A model generated the notes under the pieces. It worked only from the letters and a program-made list of their open reading frames with translations, was not told the DNA's origin and searched no databases. This document shows positions 1 to 11,999 of a stretch of DNA of 64,000 nt, piece by piece. The first letter of the stretch is position 1, and every line of letters begins with the position of its first letter. The position numbers and the translations under genes were made by a program. Source of the stretch: Heterocephalus glaber (taxonomy: Eukaryota; Chordata; Mammalia; Rodentia; Bathyergidae); the NCBI RefSeq assembly GCF_000247695.1, contig NW_004624795.1, positions 10,817,669 through 10,881,668 of the forward strand. The letters are read 5' to 3'.

Positions 1-1230
1 GGATGGTGGCCGGGCAGCCCCTTCCTCTGGACCAGGAGCAGTGGGCTGGCTGCTCAGAAGCCCCTACCTCTGGGCAGGAATTCTTTAAATGCTGAGAACT
101 TGATTAGCTCCAGTACAGTGGTCTGGTTGTCCAGTGTCCTCTGTGTCTTTGTAGTGTGGAACCAGGTGGCTGTACAGAGATGAGGCCAAAGCAGCATGGG
201 GGGGCAGTGGATTGCTGGGGCATGGGCCAATTAGGTGTTTTCAACGCGACTGGCAACCTTGGGACCACGTCTGCAGACCTGCCTGTCTGCAGCGGGCTGA
301 TTTGATGTTTTCAGCATGACTCGGAATGTTATAATACAATTTTCAATTTTTTCTTTTCTTGTATTTTGTCTCATCCAGTAGACTCAAAATACCTCAAGAT
401 GGGATTTTTTAAAAATGATACTTCCCTAGCAAATATAAGCAAGTTCGTATAGGTACTAAACAAATACAGTATTGCCTATATAAATTCATGAATGAATTTG
501 GAGACATTCTTAAGGCTTATATGCACATCTGTGATATTTGTGGTGGGCCAGTGGGCTTGATTTTGGCTGAAGTCGTCCTGCTCTCTTGGTACCATCTCAA
601 TAAAATTAATCCTTGAAGTAATTAAAATTTGTACACTTTAACATTTCCAACTTCCCTCACTTCTTATTTTCACTTGATCTATTGCTAAATACATTTCCTT
701 TAGTTTATACTTGCGTGTTTGAAAATTCAAATCTTCCTTTTATTTCTGCTTGGCATTTTTACTTTGTCATTTGCATTCTAAAAAAGTTGCTGAATTTTTA
801 AATTCCTTAACAAAGTTTATTGGGAACTTAGGGAAAATTTGAAAAGATGTGAACATTTTAGGCAGCTAAAAATGTTTTTAAAATTTTACTTGTGAAATAA
901 CTTCTATTCTTTCATTTACCTAGATAATTACAAATAGTCCTTTCAATTTCATTCAAGTTGGTTTAACAGTACTTGATCTATGGCAGGGTATTGCCAGTCC
1001 CTGGCTTGGAGAGATTCATTATCTATCCTTCTTTCCCTCATACTCTTTCTCTCCTTCCTCAGGGGACTCTCTTCATAGTTGGAGTGGGGACAGATGTGGG
1101 ACAGAATGTGAGAGACCCTGTCATATATTCAGAGCCATACTGGCTGGGAGAGCCACGTACTACCTGAATATGAAGGTAAGAAATGATGACATCTAGCATT
1201 TCTGAAGCAGAGATTTTCATAAAGGAAATT
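1..1230. other. Single-copy stretch, no gene seen
   Basis: AT-rich from about 330 onward, with no recognisable repeat and no open frame above 64 codons. I see no splice-bounded exon and no CpG-rich segment. Confidence 0.5.
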
Positions 1231-1245
1231 GTATCTCCAGGTTTT

Positions 1246-1348
1246 GTTTTTTGTGTGTTTGTTTGTTTGTTTTGGTACCAGGGATCAAACTTGGGTCCTT
1301 GTGCTTGCACAGCAGGTGGCACAACCACTGAGCTAAATCCCCAGCCCA
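1246..1348 (-). repeat. ID SINE (tRNA-Ala-derived), minus strand
   Basis: Read on the minus strand this is an ID element: tRNA-like A box (GCTGGGGATTTAGCTCAGTG), CACCTGC middle, B box near GTTTGATCCC, then GGTACCAAAA and a (CAAA)n-like tail. It is flanked by a perfect 15-bp target duplication (GTATCTCCAGGTTTT at 1231-1245 and 1349-1363), so it is an L1-mobilised and fairly young insertion. It is a retroposon, not a tRNA gene. Confidence 0.93.
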
Positions 1349-1363
1349 GTATCTCCAGGTTTT

Positions 1364-2110
1364 TAGAAATAAGTAGCTCATAACCATTCAGAAAATGATT
1401 TTTAAAGAACTAAATCATTCTACAATATGTGACTTCAAAGAATGTATTGAGTATGTCCGATACTTTTTTCACTCAGCCATGCTACTATGAGCAAATTATC
1501 TATTGTCTATGAGGTTGGTCATAAGGTATAACATACCATTGTCACAAATTTGCTGTTTTTGTCTATATGTCATGTTATTTTTTAAATGGAATTTACTTAA
1601 CATTTTCCAAAGTGTGTTCTAGGATACCCTAGGCCTGAAAGAGCCTCTGGGGGAACAAAAAGCCAAAAAGCAAATAGCTGCATGTGATTCCTGTCTTGGA
1701 GATTATATTAGAGTCATTCAGAGCAAAAGAGTAGAATACATAGGATATATATCTTATATCTCTCGTGTACATTCCCCATCTCCTATGTGTACACACACGT
1801 GCCCACACACACACGTGCACATGCACAAAGGTATTTATTAGATTAGTTTACACCATCACAGAATCACAGAGGCTGAAACTTTTCACAATGACCATCTTTG
1901 AGTTGAAGGCTAGGGAGGTCAATAACATGACTCAGTTTAAGAAATTGGCACAAGGGAAGCCAGTGTTGCAGCCCCCATTTAGAAGACAAAGCTTGAGGAC
2001 ATCCAGAGGACTACTGGAGCAGATGTCAGAGTCCAAAGCTGAAAAGCTGATGTCCAAGGGCAGCAACACAATAAGACCCACCTTGCTCAGGAAGAAAGAT
2101 CCACAGAGTG
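1364..2110. other. Single-copy stretch with a short CA-rich patch
   Basis: No recognisable gene. A CACA/GTGC-rich patch lies at about 1788-1830. An open frame at 1765-2241 (158 codons) starts in that patch and runs into the LTR fragment that follows. It shows no protein family signature. Confidence 0.5.
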
Positions 2111-2114
2111 TGTG

Positions 2115-2325
2115 TTTTCCTTTTCTTTCCTATTCCATCTGGGCCTCCAGCCAATTGGACAGAGCTGTCCACAGTCAGAGTGGAACATCCCTACGCAGCT
2201 TGCTGGCCCACATGCCAATCTTCTCTGGAAATATCCCATAGATATACTTAAAAGTAATCACAGTCAAAAGACATCCCTTAACCCAGTCAATCTGACAACA
2301 ATAATTAACCACCACAGAGAGTAAC
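2115..2325 (-). mobile_element. ERVL (MLT2-like) LTR fragment, minus strand
   Basis: The end at 2250-2325 resembles the reverse complement of an ERVL LTR start (TGTGATGGTTAAT-type, then TGTCAACTTGACTGG-type). The upstream part fits the interior of such LTRs only loosely. It is probably a truncated solo LTR. The family is assigned from memory. Confidence 0.45.
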
Positions 2326-2754
2326 AGTGTACATTTATGTCTATTGGCAAGGTAATACCTTGAAATAAAAAGATACCAGAAGACATTAGATTTTCTCTTA
2401 AGAATATTTGTTTAATAAAATACTTTTACAAGCTACTAAAAATAGGTAAGGCCCCAGGACTTAGATCAGCAAGATACAAAGCCAGACAAGAAACATCTAC
2501 AACACAATGTATTGGAAATGCAAGGGAGTTAAAGATGGGAGAAAAGTAGAGAAGAGAAAGGAGTGACAGCAGGAGAAAGGAGAAAGTAGAGTATCTGAGT
2601 AACATGGTGACTTTAGCTCTTTGCATTATGACCATGTAATCCCCACTTACTGTGGTCTATTTCACACATAAAAATTTTCCATGAGAAGAACATGAACAAT
2701 TTATTGAATTGGTCAACACTAGACCGGAGTTAGAGGAGTAACTGTAATGTGAAG

Positions 2755-3238
2755 TGTATCAGTTAGGGTTCACTAAAGGGACAGATTTCATATTATATAT
2801 AAAACACACACACACACACATATATAATATTATACAGAAAAGATTTTCAAGGTAGATTTACAATGGCTGCCTACAGAGACTGGGTTGAAGGATGCGAAAA
2901 GGGCTGTCTGTCCCCTGGAGAGCCAGATGAATCAGACAAAAGTCAAAGCCCTGGAGCTCACTGAAGAGTCCCGTGTGAGTCCATACTGGGAGACTGGGGG
3001 CTCTGCGTTGGAAGGCTGAAGAGTCTGCACTGGAAGCCTGGAGACAGATGTCCAAGGGAATCGCAAAGACTGGAGCACCTTCAAAGAAACAAACTCGAGA
3101 GCTACTTCTTTCCCTTTTTATTCCACTCAGCCAACAAACCTAGTAGTTGGTGTCACCCACACCCACACCCGGAGCTGAGCAAAACCAACCTGCTAGGCAT
3201 TTCTTATTCAAGTTGACACCACAGTTAACTATCATACA
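2755..3238 (-). mobile_element. Solo LTR of ERVL/MLT2 type, minus strand
   Basis: It begins TGTATCAGTTAGGGTTC and ends GTTGACACCACAGTTAACTA-TCATACA, which is the reverse complement of the usual MLT2 layout. A TATA/CACA simple repeat (about 2790-2830) sits where these LTRs carry their AT/TCTA-rich stretch. The length of about 480 bp fits a full LTR. No internal retroviral genes flank it, so it is a solo LTR. No clear 5-bp target duplication was found. Confidence 0.7.
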
Positions 3239-3240
3239 CC

Positions 3241-4184
3241 ATAAAGAACTGAGATTCAAAAACAGTAGCAATCAGAGGCAGTGACAATCACATGAATGGA
3301 AGCCTTGTAGTGTTTTATAAAATTGAAGGGGTGATAATGAATTCTTCAAGGCAAGAAGGAAAAATTTATGACAATCTTTTTAGAATCCTTATAGGACAGG
3401 AGACCCTAGCTGGCACCTGCAATTGAATGCATGCATATTTCCCATAGAAAGGTTTACTCATTTTAGGGACTTTACTAAAATATTAACAATTGCCATTTCT
3501 GGATGATAAACTCTCAAGTGGCCTCCATGTTTTTCTTTATACTGTTCCGTATTTGAATTTTCTGCAATAAATGTGTTGTTTTATAATCAGATTAATTAAA
3601 TATTTTATTTTTATTTCTAAAAGTCATCTTGAAAGATTGTTTTACTCATACAGGCTTTTAATATATATTGGGCAACAGTGTACATGCCAAGATTGTCTAT
3701 CCCAAGATTATCAACCAGGAAGTGTCTGGAAGTCACTGGTCAAGGATACCCCTTATAAGTCCACATGTCTTAATAGACAGTCCATCTGGGGTAGGATTGC
3801 TATCTGCTTTTGGAACTTATATATCAGCAAGTCATCTAATTGCAAATTCTAAAGTCATTGCAATACATGCAACTTAAATTTTGTGAAAATATATTCATAC
3901 TATTTCCATTTTGTTTTAAACTAGATTGCAAAAAAAACCTTTTCCCATTTGATCCATAAATCTTCATCTCAGCTTTAGGTCATAACCACATTTTCATGAA
4001 TTTGACCTCCATGTCTTTGGTTAAGCTTGGATCACTGCAATTCTCTTAGGTTTGACCTATCACATAGCATCCTAGGGCTGTTCCCCTGGGCTTTGTTTCC
4101 ACCCACATTATTTCTTTTCTCTTGTGTATTCCTCAAGAGACAGCTCAACATGGGGGTTATGACCATGCCATTGGAAACCAAATG
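3241..4184. other. Mostly single-copy stretch
   Basis: No gene recognised. The segment 3480-3600 (GGATGATAA, then TTTCTTTATACTGTT, then ACAATAAATGTG-like text ending in TTATAATCAG) resembles the 3' tail of an old interspersed repeat, but I cannot name the family. Confidence 0.4.
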
Positions 4185-4189
4185 GTTGA

Positions 4190-4385
4190 CTTTGAATCTG
4201 GCTGTTTAATAGCAGTGTGATGCTGTATAAGTAACTTGGCCTTACTAGCTTTCAGTGAATAATAATTTAGAATATATTGCAGAAATAAAAATATAGTAGT
4301 TCTTTCCTCAGAGGTTATTGTGAGGATTAATGAGATGATGCATGGAAAATCATTACTAAATTCTCTAGCACATCATGAGTGCTCA
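4190..4385 (+). repeat. MIR SINE fragment
   Basis: The order is typical of MIR: an AGCAGTGTGATGCTGTATAA-like segment matching 'tgtgaccttgggcaa', then a GTTATTGTGAGGATTAATGA core and GATGATGCATGGAAAAT, ending with the GCACATCATGAGTGCTCA tail. It is highly diverged, as expected for this ancient family. Confidence 0.75.
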
Positions 4386-4519
4386 GGGTTCTTGTGGTGT
4401 CGGTTTAATATCATCACAAATTCTATTTTCCTCCTACCTTCCAGGGCATTCTTGCTGCGTGGATAACAGAGTCTATGGAATCTCCACCTGTTCCAACCTT
4501 CAGCTCTTTTCATCATGAT

Positions 4520-4612
4520 GCAATATAAAGAGCAGGGACTTTACAGACAGATAGACCTGACTTAGCACTGTGGCAACACAACTTACTCTGTGAACCTTGG
4601 ACACTTCTTAGC
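4520..4612 (+). repeat. MIR SINE fragment (5' part)
   Basis: AGACCTGACTT, then GGCAACACAACTTACTCTGT and GAACCTTGGACACTTCTTAG match the first half of MIR ('agacctgggtt ... cttactagctgtgtgaccttgggcaa'). It stops where the mariner relic begins. Confidence 0.55.
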
Positions 4613-4990
4613 GTCCTTAGGAGATACGATAAAAAAACACAGTGGATGCTACAGACGAGTGCCATCCAGTGAAATGGTTTGCAAAAACATTACAATGTGT
4701 ATTCATCCACCTTATTCACCGGGCCTAGCACCATGTGACTTCTGACTTTTCCTCCAAAACCAAAATGACCATGAATGGTCAAAGTTTTGTGTTGATTCAG
4801 GACATCAAGGCAGCCACAACAGCACAACTAAAGACACTCATGGTAGAGGACTTCCAAAACTGCTTCAGAAAGTGGCAAGAATGATGGGGTAATTGTATTT
4901 GAAGTGAGGGAGACTATTTTGAGAGAGAATAATGGCAATGTGTCTTTTACTGGAATAAATTTTTTAAACCATTACTTTTAAATCACAACT
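4613..4990 (+). mobile_element. Mariner-type DNA transposon relic with transposase C-terminus
   Basis: The + strand text at 4700-4880 gives a decayed mariner transposase end: a YSPxLAPCDF-type motif (from about 4710), a TAQLKT-like stretch (about 4820) and a FQNCFRKWQ-type helix (about 4855-4880). Frames shift between motifs, so it is not functional. It then runs into an AT-rich tail (TGTCTTTTACTGGAATAAA). The copy at 55861-56280 shares the same order of segments, including the leading GAGATxxGATTAAAAAA, so both belong to one family (possibly MARNA or a related Mariner; not confirmed). Confidence 0.75.
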
Positions 4991-5904
4991 AAGATATATT
5001 CACAAACATGTAAAAACTTATCCAGGTGTTTATTGATGATGTGTGTACAATATTCAAAATAACTTTTACATCAATGAAATGCAAATTTCAAAAACTTAAG
5101 TAATAAATTTCTATCTCTCCATTTCTACCCCTCACTTTCTTCTCTTATCTCTGTCTTTTACTCCATGGCTCAATGAACCAGGTACTAAAACATGCCTGTA
5201 TTTTCTAAGTATTTCTTTGCTCTTCCTTTCTTTTCTCACACTTCACAGAATCACTTATGAAGGAGAAGGTGGTGGGGAAAGTATTTGAGCAAACACAAAA
5301 GTAGTCATGTTCTTAAAATGTACTGTTTGTAGTTCGTAAAGTGGATCATCTCTATCATCATTATAACAGGCTGTGGTGATATTTTCCCTACAGTTGGCCG
5401 TGGATACCCACTGTGTCTCCTACTAATTCAGAGTCACATTGGATGAAGTATTGTAGAGAAACATCTCTCTAGTTCCCAAGTTATTGTCTGAGTGGATGAC
5501 AATGGATTTCAGAGTATTACGTATGTAGTAGTGTGAGAAATGGGAAAATCCAGTCTTTAAACATTTTCCTACACGCAGATTTTGGCATTCACCATCTTTT
5601 TCTTTAGATCTGATTGACACCCAAGGGGAGAAGGGTCTTGGCTCAGTTTCCTGTCTCTCTGTGACTTGGCGCTGGGGACAGGCCATGATGGGGCCTGAGC
5701 AGAGGACAGCTTGCTCCCTGAACTTTGAAAAAGAGTCATCAGTAGTCAAAACACTCACTATGTTACATGGGGCTCTGTGCTCTGGGAAACTCAGTTGCCA
5801 AGCTGGGCCTGCAGCCATGGAGAGGAGAGGAGGAGGGGAAAGCAACAGGGATCTATAGTGGAGAGAGAGGAAGCAATTCAGAGAAGGCTGCACAGAAGTA
5901 AGCA
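4991..5904. other. Single-copy stretch
   Basis: No gene recognised. It holds short AT-rich blocks and a moderately GC-rich segment at 5620-5860. The 215-codon minus-strand frame covering 5423-6070 is carried through the adjacent TTTC repeat, which supplies its KKERKKERKK run, so I do not treat it as a gene. Confidence 0.5.
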
Positions 5905-5907
5905 TTT

Positions 5908-5960
<53 letters not shown>

Positions 5961-5968
5961 TTTCCTTC
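5905..5968 (+). repeat. (TTTC)n microsatellite
   Basis: About 14 uninterrupted TTTC units, followed by a slightly degraded CTTCTTTCCTTC tail. Such a long pure tract is expected to vary in length between individuals. Confidence 0.97.
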
Positions 5969-6984
5969 TAACTTTCTCTTAAAAGAGCAGACGAGAGAGG
6001 GAAATTGGTCTAGGACAAAAGAGAAAGCAGAACAGAGTGGCAGTGGTAAGGTGGGAAAGACAGAAACCAACTACTAAAGAATAGTTACTTGACAACCTCC
6101 AAATCATAATGAGGAGAAATTTCCTGGCCTCACATTTTCCACATAAACACTCGAGTGCTGGGCAAAGTTAATGGGTCCCTGCCTGCTGTACAAGAGAACA
6201 ACTTCTGTCCAAAGCCGGCAGCCATTGACGTCACAGACGGAGTGTCTCAGAGTAATGTGCTCCACTCCCCTCATTTATATGTTTGACCCTAACCTTTCCC
6301 AGATGTGCAACCATTCTTCCTTCCAAAAAGGGAGTTTCAACACTGGGTATTGTGTGCTTTCTGAATACAGGCCTGCAGCAAAAACAAAAGTCCACGCTCC
6401 CCAGTCTTGGAACTGGGCTTGTGGGCTGGAGTCCCCCTGGGCTTCTTAGTGTCCCCCCTGGAGGCTTGTATAATGGGGCTTCTGTCTTTAAGAGCTTGTT
6501 ATCTCACACCTCCAGCTGCTCCTAGCATCTGGCTGGCCGCTCCGCTCCTCTTTGTCTGGGGGTAGAGGTGGGTGTAGGACAAAGAAAACAGGTCCTTCTG
6601 AGCCCGCTCCAGGCTACTCCTCCACTCCTGCCCAACTTTCTTCCTGTCCTAGCTTTCCTTAGTTGTATGCTATTTGCAGTTATTCCAGCAACTTCTGGTG
6701 ATTCATGGCTCTGTGGCTTTGCCCATTCTGCTCAGGCTGCTGGAATGTCTTCCCCCTTTTCCCTTCGGACTCGGTGGACACAGAGTCCTCATTTGGTTCT
6801 AAGGGTGATGCAAGCTCCCCTACTCCACAAAGCATCGTCTGCCCTCCCTGTCAAAATTGGCTGATCTCTCCACAGCTCTCCTGCACTGAGGTTTAGGGAC
6901 TCCAGTCTTGCGCTTCCCAACAATGGTCTGTTTACTTCTCCCTCTCTTCTCCAGTCAAGAGTTGGCATGTCTCTTTCTTTAACT
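5969..6984. other. Single-copy, moderately GC-rich stretch
   Basis: No repeat or gene recognised. It is one of the longer stretches without mobile elements and contains a perfect CRE palindrome at 6226-6233. Open frames here (up to 98 codons) overlap on the same strand in different frames and show no family signature. Confidence 0.45.
6226..6233. promoter_or_regulatory. Perfect CRE palindrome (TGACGTCA)
   Basis: This is the full CREB/ATF consensus, containing a CpG in otherwise CpG-poor DNA and lying outside any recognised repeat. The motif is certain. Any function is only possible, since an 8-mer can occur by chance and no promoter or TSS is evident nearby. Confidence 0.3.
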
Positions 6985-7105
6985 CCATTTTAAGGCCTGT
7001 AAGAATAGGGACTATCGTGCCCATCTTTGAGCTTCCAGCATTTAGTTCTGAGTCTAATATACAATATGTATTAATAAATGTTTATCAGATGAATTAATGA
7101 ACCTG
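6985..7105 (+). repeat. L2 LINE 3' end fragment
   Basis: It has the usual L2 tail order: 'aggcctgtaagaatagggact', then TTCCAGCATTTAGTTCTGAG, and an ending ATTAATAAATGTTTATCAGA-TGAATTAATGAA. The AATAAATG-TT-GAATGAATGAA-like end is characteristic. Confidence 0.75.
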
Positions 7106-9030
7106 GGGATGATGATGTAATAGAAGTTATGTTTCTTAATGACTTTGGAAGAGTTAGTATTAACAAAATAGCAAGGCTTTGTTCTCACTGATGAAGAACA
7201 GCGTAGGAAAATAAACATTTAGCTCAACACAATAGGAAAAATGACTGCTGCCACTCCAGGCCCTTAACATGCCCGTTACCTCCTAAGTGCTTCACCCGAT
7301 ATTATCTCATTTTCTCCTTACCACATCACTTTTCCAAGCAGCATGGGAATTCTATCACATTGTTTATATTATTTCAAGATTCTAGACAACATGATTACGT
7401 AGCCTGCAGTGGAGACATGTTCCAAGATCTCTGGACCCTTTGGAAGGCCCTAAATCCCTTTGCTGCAAAGCAAGTGTACTGTCTGTTACACAGCAGCTGA
7501 ACAAAAGCTCGAGACTTCCATATTCCCTCTGCGCTTAGTACGTGAAAATCAAACTTCCCTCCCCTCCACACTTGGAGTGATCAGCCCTGGGTTCCCCAAA
7601 CCTAAACTAGTCCTGTAATGTGAGACCCACAGAGACCTCACAGGGGCCACCAGCTGGGATTAATTAGTCTATCCTTTCCCTAGAAGATAACAGCATGTGC
7701 CTAAGGCAGAGCTACTCACATTTTGAAAAGCTTACAGTCCATACTAGGCTTCTGTTTTAAAGAAAGAGGACTGGAGTTTTAGCAAAATTCCCAAGAGAGG
7801 AAGAAATGAAGCCCGCCAAGGAAGCATCGATCTATCTGATTTGGGTCCAGGTACCTATTGCATGACTTCTTTGTCCTTCTCCTCAAGGAATCTGACTGTA
7901 ATTATGTAGAGTGCAAAGCACATAAAGGAGAGATGCTACCATGTTGTGGTTGCTCTAAACAACCAGGAAGTGATTGTCTTTAGGGGGTATTAATGGATGA
8001 TTTCCAGGACTTTCAGCAACCTAAAGGCAGGAGGCCACAAGAAATTGGCTTGTTATCACTTTTGTTAGTGGAGTTGGGATGGTGAGAAGTCTCCTTGTCT
8101 GACCATTGTCTAAGGGAACTGGAAGAGGTGATTTCTTCCTGGGATGAAACCTTTCCTGCTTCCCTCTGGAAAAGACGTCCACAGGCATTTTCAAATGACT
8201 GCCTCTCTCTGGGTGATTAGACCTCCATTTCAGCACAGTGAAAGGCTAAGTGGATTAAATGTTTCAGAGTTATTCCACATTCATAATTATGTAAAGTCAC
8301 AAATTATGTAATATAATTATATGATATTTATAAATATAATTGAAATTATGCAAAATAACAGTGTTAAACAGTCCTTGAATATTCTGTTCCCATTTTCCTA
8401 AGCAGCTTCCTTAAGACCAACATTTACCAAAATAGGACAAAGTGGCTTCCTAGTGTTATGGGATTTTCCCAAGGAAGCTGTGAATTTATGAAGCTGGGAA
8501 CACTGTAGGAAATTCATATTTTTTAATCAAAAACAAAATATGTATATTTTTCCATAGTTATGGTTGATCGGGACGTTAAGATTACACTTTTAATTTCAAA
8601 TTCTTTGTTATTTTGCTTTAAATGTAATTTCAGCATTGGGCATAATACTTTAAGAATGTGAACATTTTCAAATCATGGAATTAGTCTTGTATTAACTGAT
8701 CTATCCAAGGAGGTAGTTAAGAGAATGATGGCAAAGATAAAAATAATTCCCAGCCAAATCAGATAGAGGGACAAGAGGAGGAGGAGAAGGGAAAGAACAA
8801 AACACAAAATGAACACAACAAAACAGAGAGAGGAAACCTGGGAAAGAGAAGTTATCGGATTGCTTCCCCCACCAGGAAATTATTACTAAGTTAATTCAAC
8901 AGTACAGGGAAGAATGGAGTCAACACATTCTCCCTCAGATGAGAGATTTAACTCTCACTTGCAAATAACATTCCATACCAGCAATAGGGTGGGAAAGAAT
9001 AATAAAACACACTAATGCTGCTTTAGGGAT
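7106..9030. other. Single-copy stretch, no gene seen
   Basis: About 1.9 kb without a recognised mobile element. A very AT-rich patch with several ATTATGTAA/ATAATTATAT motifs lies at 8280-8350, and a GAGGAGG purine run at 8765-8800. There is no open frame above 71 codons. It could hold non-coding control elements, but nothing here proves that. Confidence 0.45.
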
Positions 9031-9034
9031 TTGG

Positions 9035-9150
9035 TTCCTTGAATATTGTCTCTAATAAGTATTTATGATGTGCCTACTATGCAAAAGATGGTCCTGACAC
9101 TTGGGCCTATAAAGATGAACAGGTCACTTGACCTTCCATCCAGGGAGCCA
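9035..9150 (-). repeat. L2 LINE 3' end fragment, minus strand
   Basis: AAGTATTTATGATGTGCCTA, CTATGCAAAAGATGGTCCTG and CCTATAAAGATGAACAGGTC read as the reverse complement of the L2 3' end ('tatttattgagtgcctactatgtgccagg'). Confidence 0.7.
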
Positions 9151-9629
9151 CTCGTCCTCTGGCTCTCTGAAGGGGTATAAATCAATGAAATGAAAAGGGA
9201 GACCAGAAAAACCGCTGGCCAAAAGTGAGTCTCACCTGCCTCCCAGTGCCAAACTGCAGAACATTAGGAAGCACTTTATATCAAGTCCTCTTGTGTATAG
9301 CTGTTTGCTCTTTTTATTTCTTTATCAGATTAAAGAAGAATTCTGTTTAATATTTTAAAGAAATTTCCATACTGTTTTCCATAGCAGCTATACCATTGTG
9401 CATTCTCACCAGCAATGCACAAGGATTTGTTTGTCCACATCCTCTTCAAAACTTCTTTTCTTTTCTTTTTTTGGAGAATGGCATCTTATTATGGTCTGAA
9501 GTGATGTCTCATTGTACTTTTAATTTACATTTCTTAATGATTCACAACACTGAGCATCTTTTCCTATGTTCCTTGGGTCTTTGTATATCTTTGGAGAAAT
9601 GTCTATTCAAGTCCTTTACCTATATTTTA

Positions 9630-9718
9630 TTTTATTTCATTTTTGATACCAGGGATTGAACTCGGGACCTTGCGCTTGCGAGGCAGCCGATGGAATCACT
9701 GAGCTAAATGCCTGGCTT
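9630..9718 (-). repeat. ID SINE inside the L1, minus strand
   Basis: GATACCAGGGATTGAACTCG, then CTTGCGAGGCAG and TGAGCTAAATGCCTGGC are the reverse complement of the ID body. Flanking duplications TTTACCTATATTTTA (9615-9629) and TTTACCTATGTTTTA (9719-9733) differ at one base. Confidence 0.9.
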
Positions 9719-10752
9719 TTTACCTATGTTTTAAGTGAGATTATTTGTGTTTTAATTGTTAGGGTTGTAAGAGTTCTTTATATATTTTGGATTCAACTGA
9801 TTATAAAGATATATAGTTTGAAAATATTTTCCTCCATTTCATACCTTATGTTTTCATTTTATTGATCTTTGCTTTTGCTGAGCAGAAGTTTTATGAATGA
9901 GTCATTGGTCCTTTTGCTTTTGTTGCTTGTTTTCAATGTTGTATACAAGAAACCATTGCTACGTCCAGTGTCAGGAAAGTCTTTTTCTCTGTTGTCTTCT
10001 AAGAATTTTATAGTGTCCCATCTCATATTTAGGTCTTCAGTCTATTTTGAATTATTATTTGTATGTAGTGTAAAGTAAGATCCCATTTTTATTCTGCTAC
10101 ACTGTGGATACATGTTTTTCCAAAATCATTTGTTGAAGAGACTATCCTTTCTCCATGTCATAGTCTTTCACCTCTGAAAATTATTTGACCATTTATCTGT
10201 GGGCTTAGCTCCGAGTTCTCTATTCTGTTCTTTTCGTCTTTGCCAGTTTTATGCTAGTACATACTGTTGGATTACTGCAACTTTGTAATACATGGACTTC
10301 AAAGTCAGGAGGTGTAGGACTTAGTTTTCTTTCTCAAGCTTGTTTTGGTCATGCAGTGTCCTTTGTGACTCCATTTGAATTTTAGCATGCCCTTTTTCCT
10401 ATTTCTGCAAAAATTCCATTGATATTTTGACAGGGATATCATTAAATCTTTAGATCATTTTGAACAGTATGGGTGCTTTAAGCTATTTAAAATCCAAAAA
10501 CTCAAGATGTTTCCCCATTTTTTTGTGTCTTAATTTCTTTTAGCAAGGATTTGTAGTTTTCAGGATACAAACCCTTTGCTTCTTTGGTATGTTTATTCCT
10601 AAGTATTTTATTCTTGTTGATGCTACTGTTAATGGGATTGTTTTATTAATTTTCTGTATGGATGGTTCATTATTAGTGTATATAAACAAATTAACTTTTT
10701 GTGTTGAATTTGTATCCTGCAACTTTGATGAATTTGTTTTCTAGTTCTGACA

Positions 10753-10800
10753 GGTGCGTGTGTGTGTGTGTGTGTGTGTGGTGCGGGTGTGGGTGTGTGT
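10753..10800 (+). repeat. (GT)n microsatellite
   Basis: An uninterrupted (TG)10 core is followed by GTGCGGGTGTGGGTGTGTGT. It lies in the L1 ORF2 region. Confidence 0.95.
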
Positions 10801-11120
10801 TATCTCTAAAATTTTCTACATACAAGTTTTTCATCCTGGATTATAATGTTGACTGGAGGGTTTTTACAAACTTCTTTTATTATGTTGAGATAATTTTCTT
10901 CTCTTCCTAGTTTGTTTGTGGGTTTTCATGAGAGGGTATTGAATTTTATTTTTTTCTGCATCAATTTGATATGATCACATGGTTTTTTGTCTTTCACTCT
11001 TTTACTATAATTATTACATTATTTTCATATGTCGAACTGTCCTTGCATTCTTAGAATATATTCTACTTGATCATCATGTATAATCCTCTTCCTGTGCTGT
11101 TGAATTTGATTTGCTAGTAC

Positions 11121-11342
11121 TGGTTTAGTATTCCCAAACAGAAAATCTGAAATTCTAAGTGCTCTGAAATTTGATACATTTTCAGTGCTGACATGGTGGT
11201 CAAAAACGGTGGTCAGATTTTGGATTTTTGGATTAGGGATGTTCAACCTGTAAATTCTATGCAAATATCCTCAAATCTGAAAATTTCTATAATTAGAAAA
11301 ACTTCTGGTCCACCATAATTCTCATAAAGGATACTCAACTTG
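11121..11342. mobile_element. Two abutting Tigger-like miniature DNA transposons (MER44/Tigger7-like)
   Basis: Copy A (11121-11250) starts CTGGTTTAGTATTCCCAAAC and ends GGATTAGGGATGTTCAACCTG, flanked by TA on both sides. Copy B (11253-11342) is an inverted partial copy ending GGATACTCAACTTG, followed by TA. The same TA (11251-11252) serves both. Removing the block restores the L1 text (GCTAGTA to TTTTATTGAGG), which proves insertion into the L1. Neither copy carries transposase. Confidence 0.8.
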
Positions 11343-11999
11343 TATTTTATTGAGGGTTTTGCATGAATAGTCATCAAGGAGTATTGGTCTGCAGTTTTCC
11401 TATCTTAAATTATCTTTAATTTAGTATCAGGATAACACATATAATGATTTTGGAAGCATCTTTCCTCTTTAGTTTTTCTGGAAGAGAAAAATAGGTGTTA
11501 ATTTTCTAAGTGGAAGAATTCCTCAGTGAAATCATGTAGTACTGAGCTTTTCTTTGTTGGAAGTATTTGATTACTAATTCAGTCTCCTTACCAGTTACAG
11601 ATGTACTCAATATTTCTTTATTTACTCATGACTTAGACTTGGTAGATTGTTACGTTTACAAAAATTTATCCATTTTTTTAGGTTATTCAATTTGCTAGTA
11701 TATAATGGTTCTCAGTAGTCTCTTATGGTCTTTTAAATTTTCTTGACATCAATTGTAATACCTCTTCTTTAATTTCAGATTTTTGTTATTTAAGTCATTT
11801 CTGTTTTTCTTAGTTTAACTTGGAGTTTGCTGACTTTTCCAAAGAACCAACTCCTAAGTTTCACTGATTTTTTTCTATTTTCTTTCTAGTTTACTTATGT
11901 TGCTCTAATCTTTATTATTTCATTTTTCTACAAGCTTTGGGCTTAATTTTTTCTTCTTTTTCATTTCTTAAGGTATAAAATTGAGCTGTTGATTTGAGA

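Noticed and set aside
5423..6070. 215-codon open frame on the minus strand
   Set aside because: It is kept open by the TTTC microsatellite, giving a KKERKKERKK run. The remainder has no recognisable domain.
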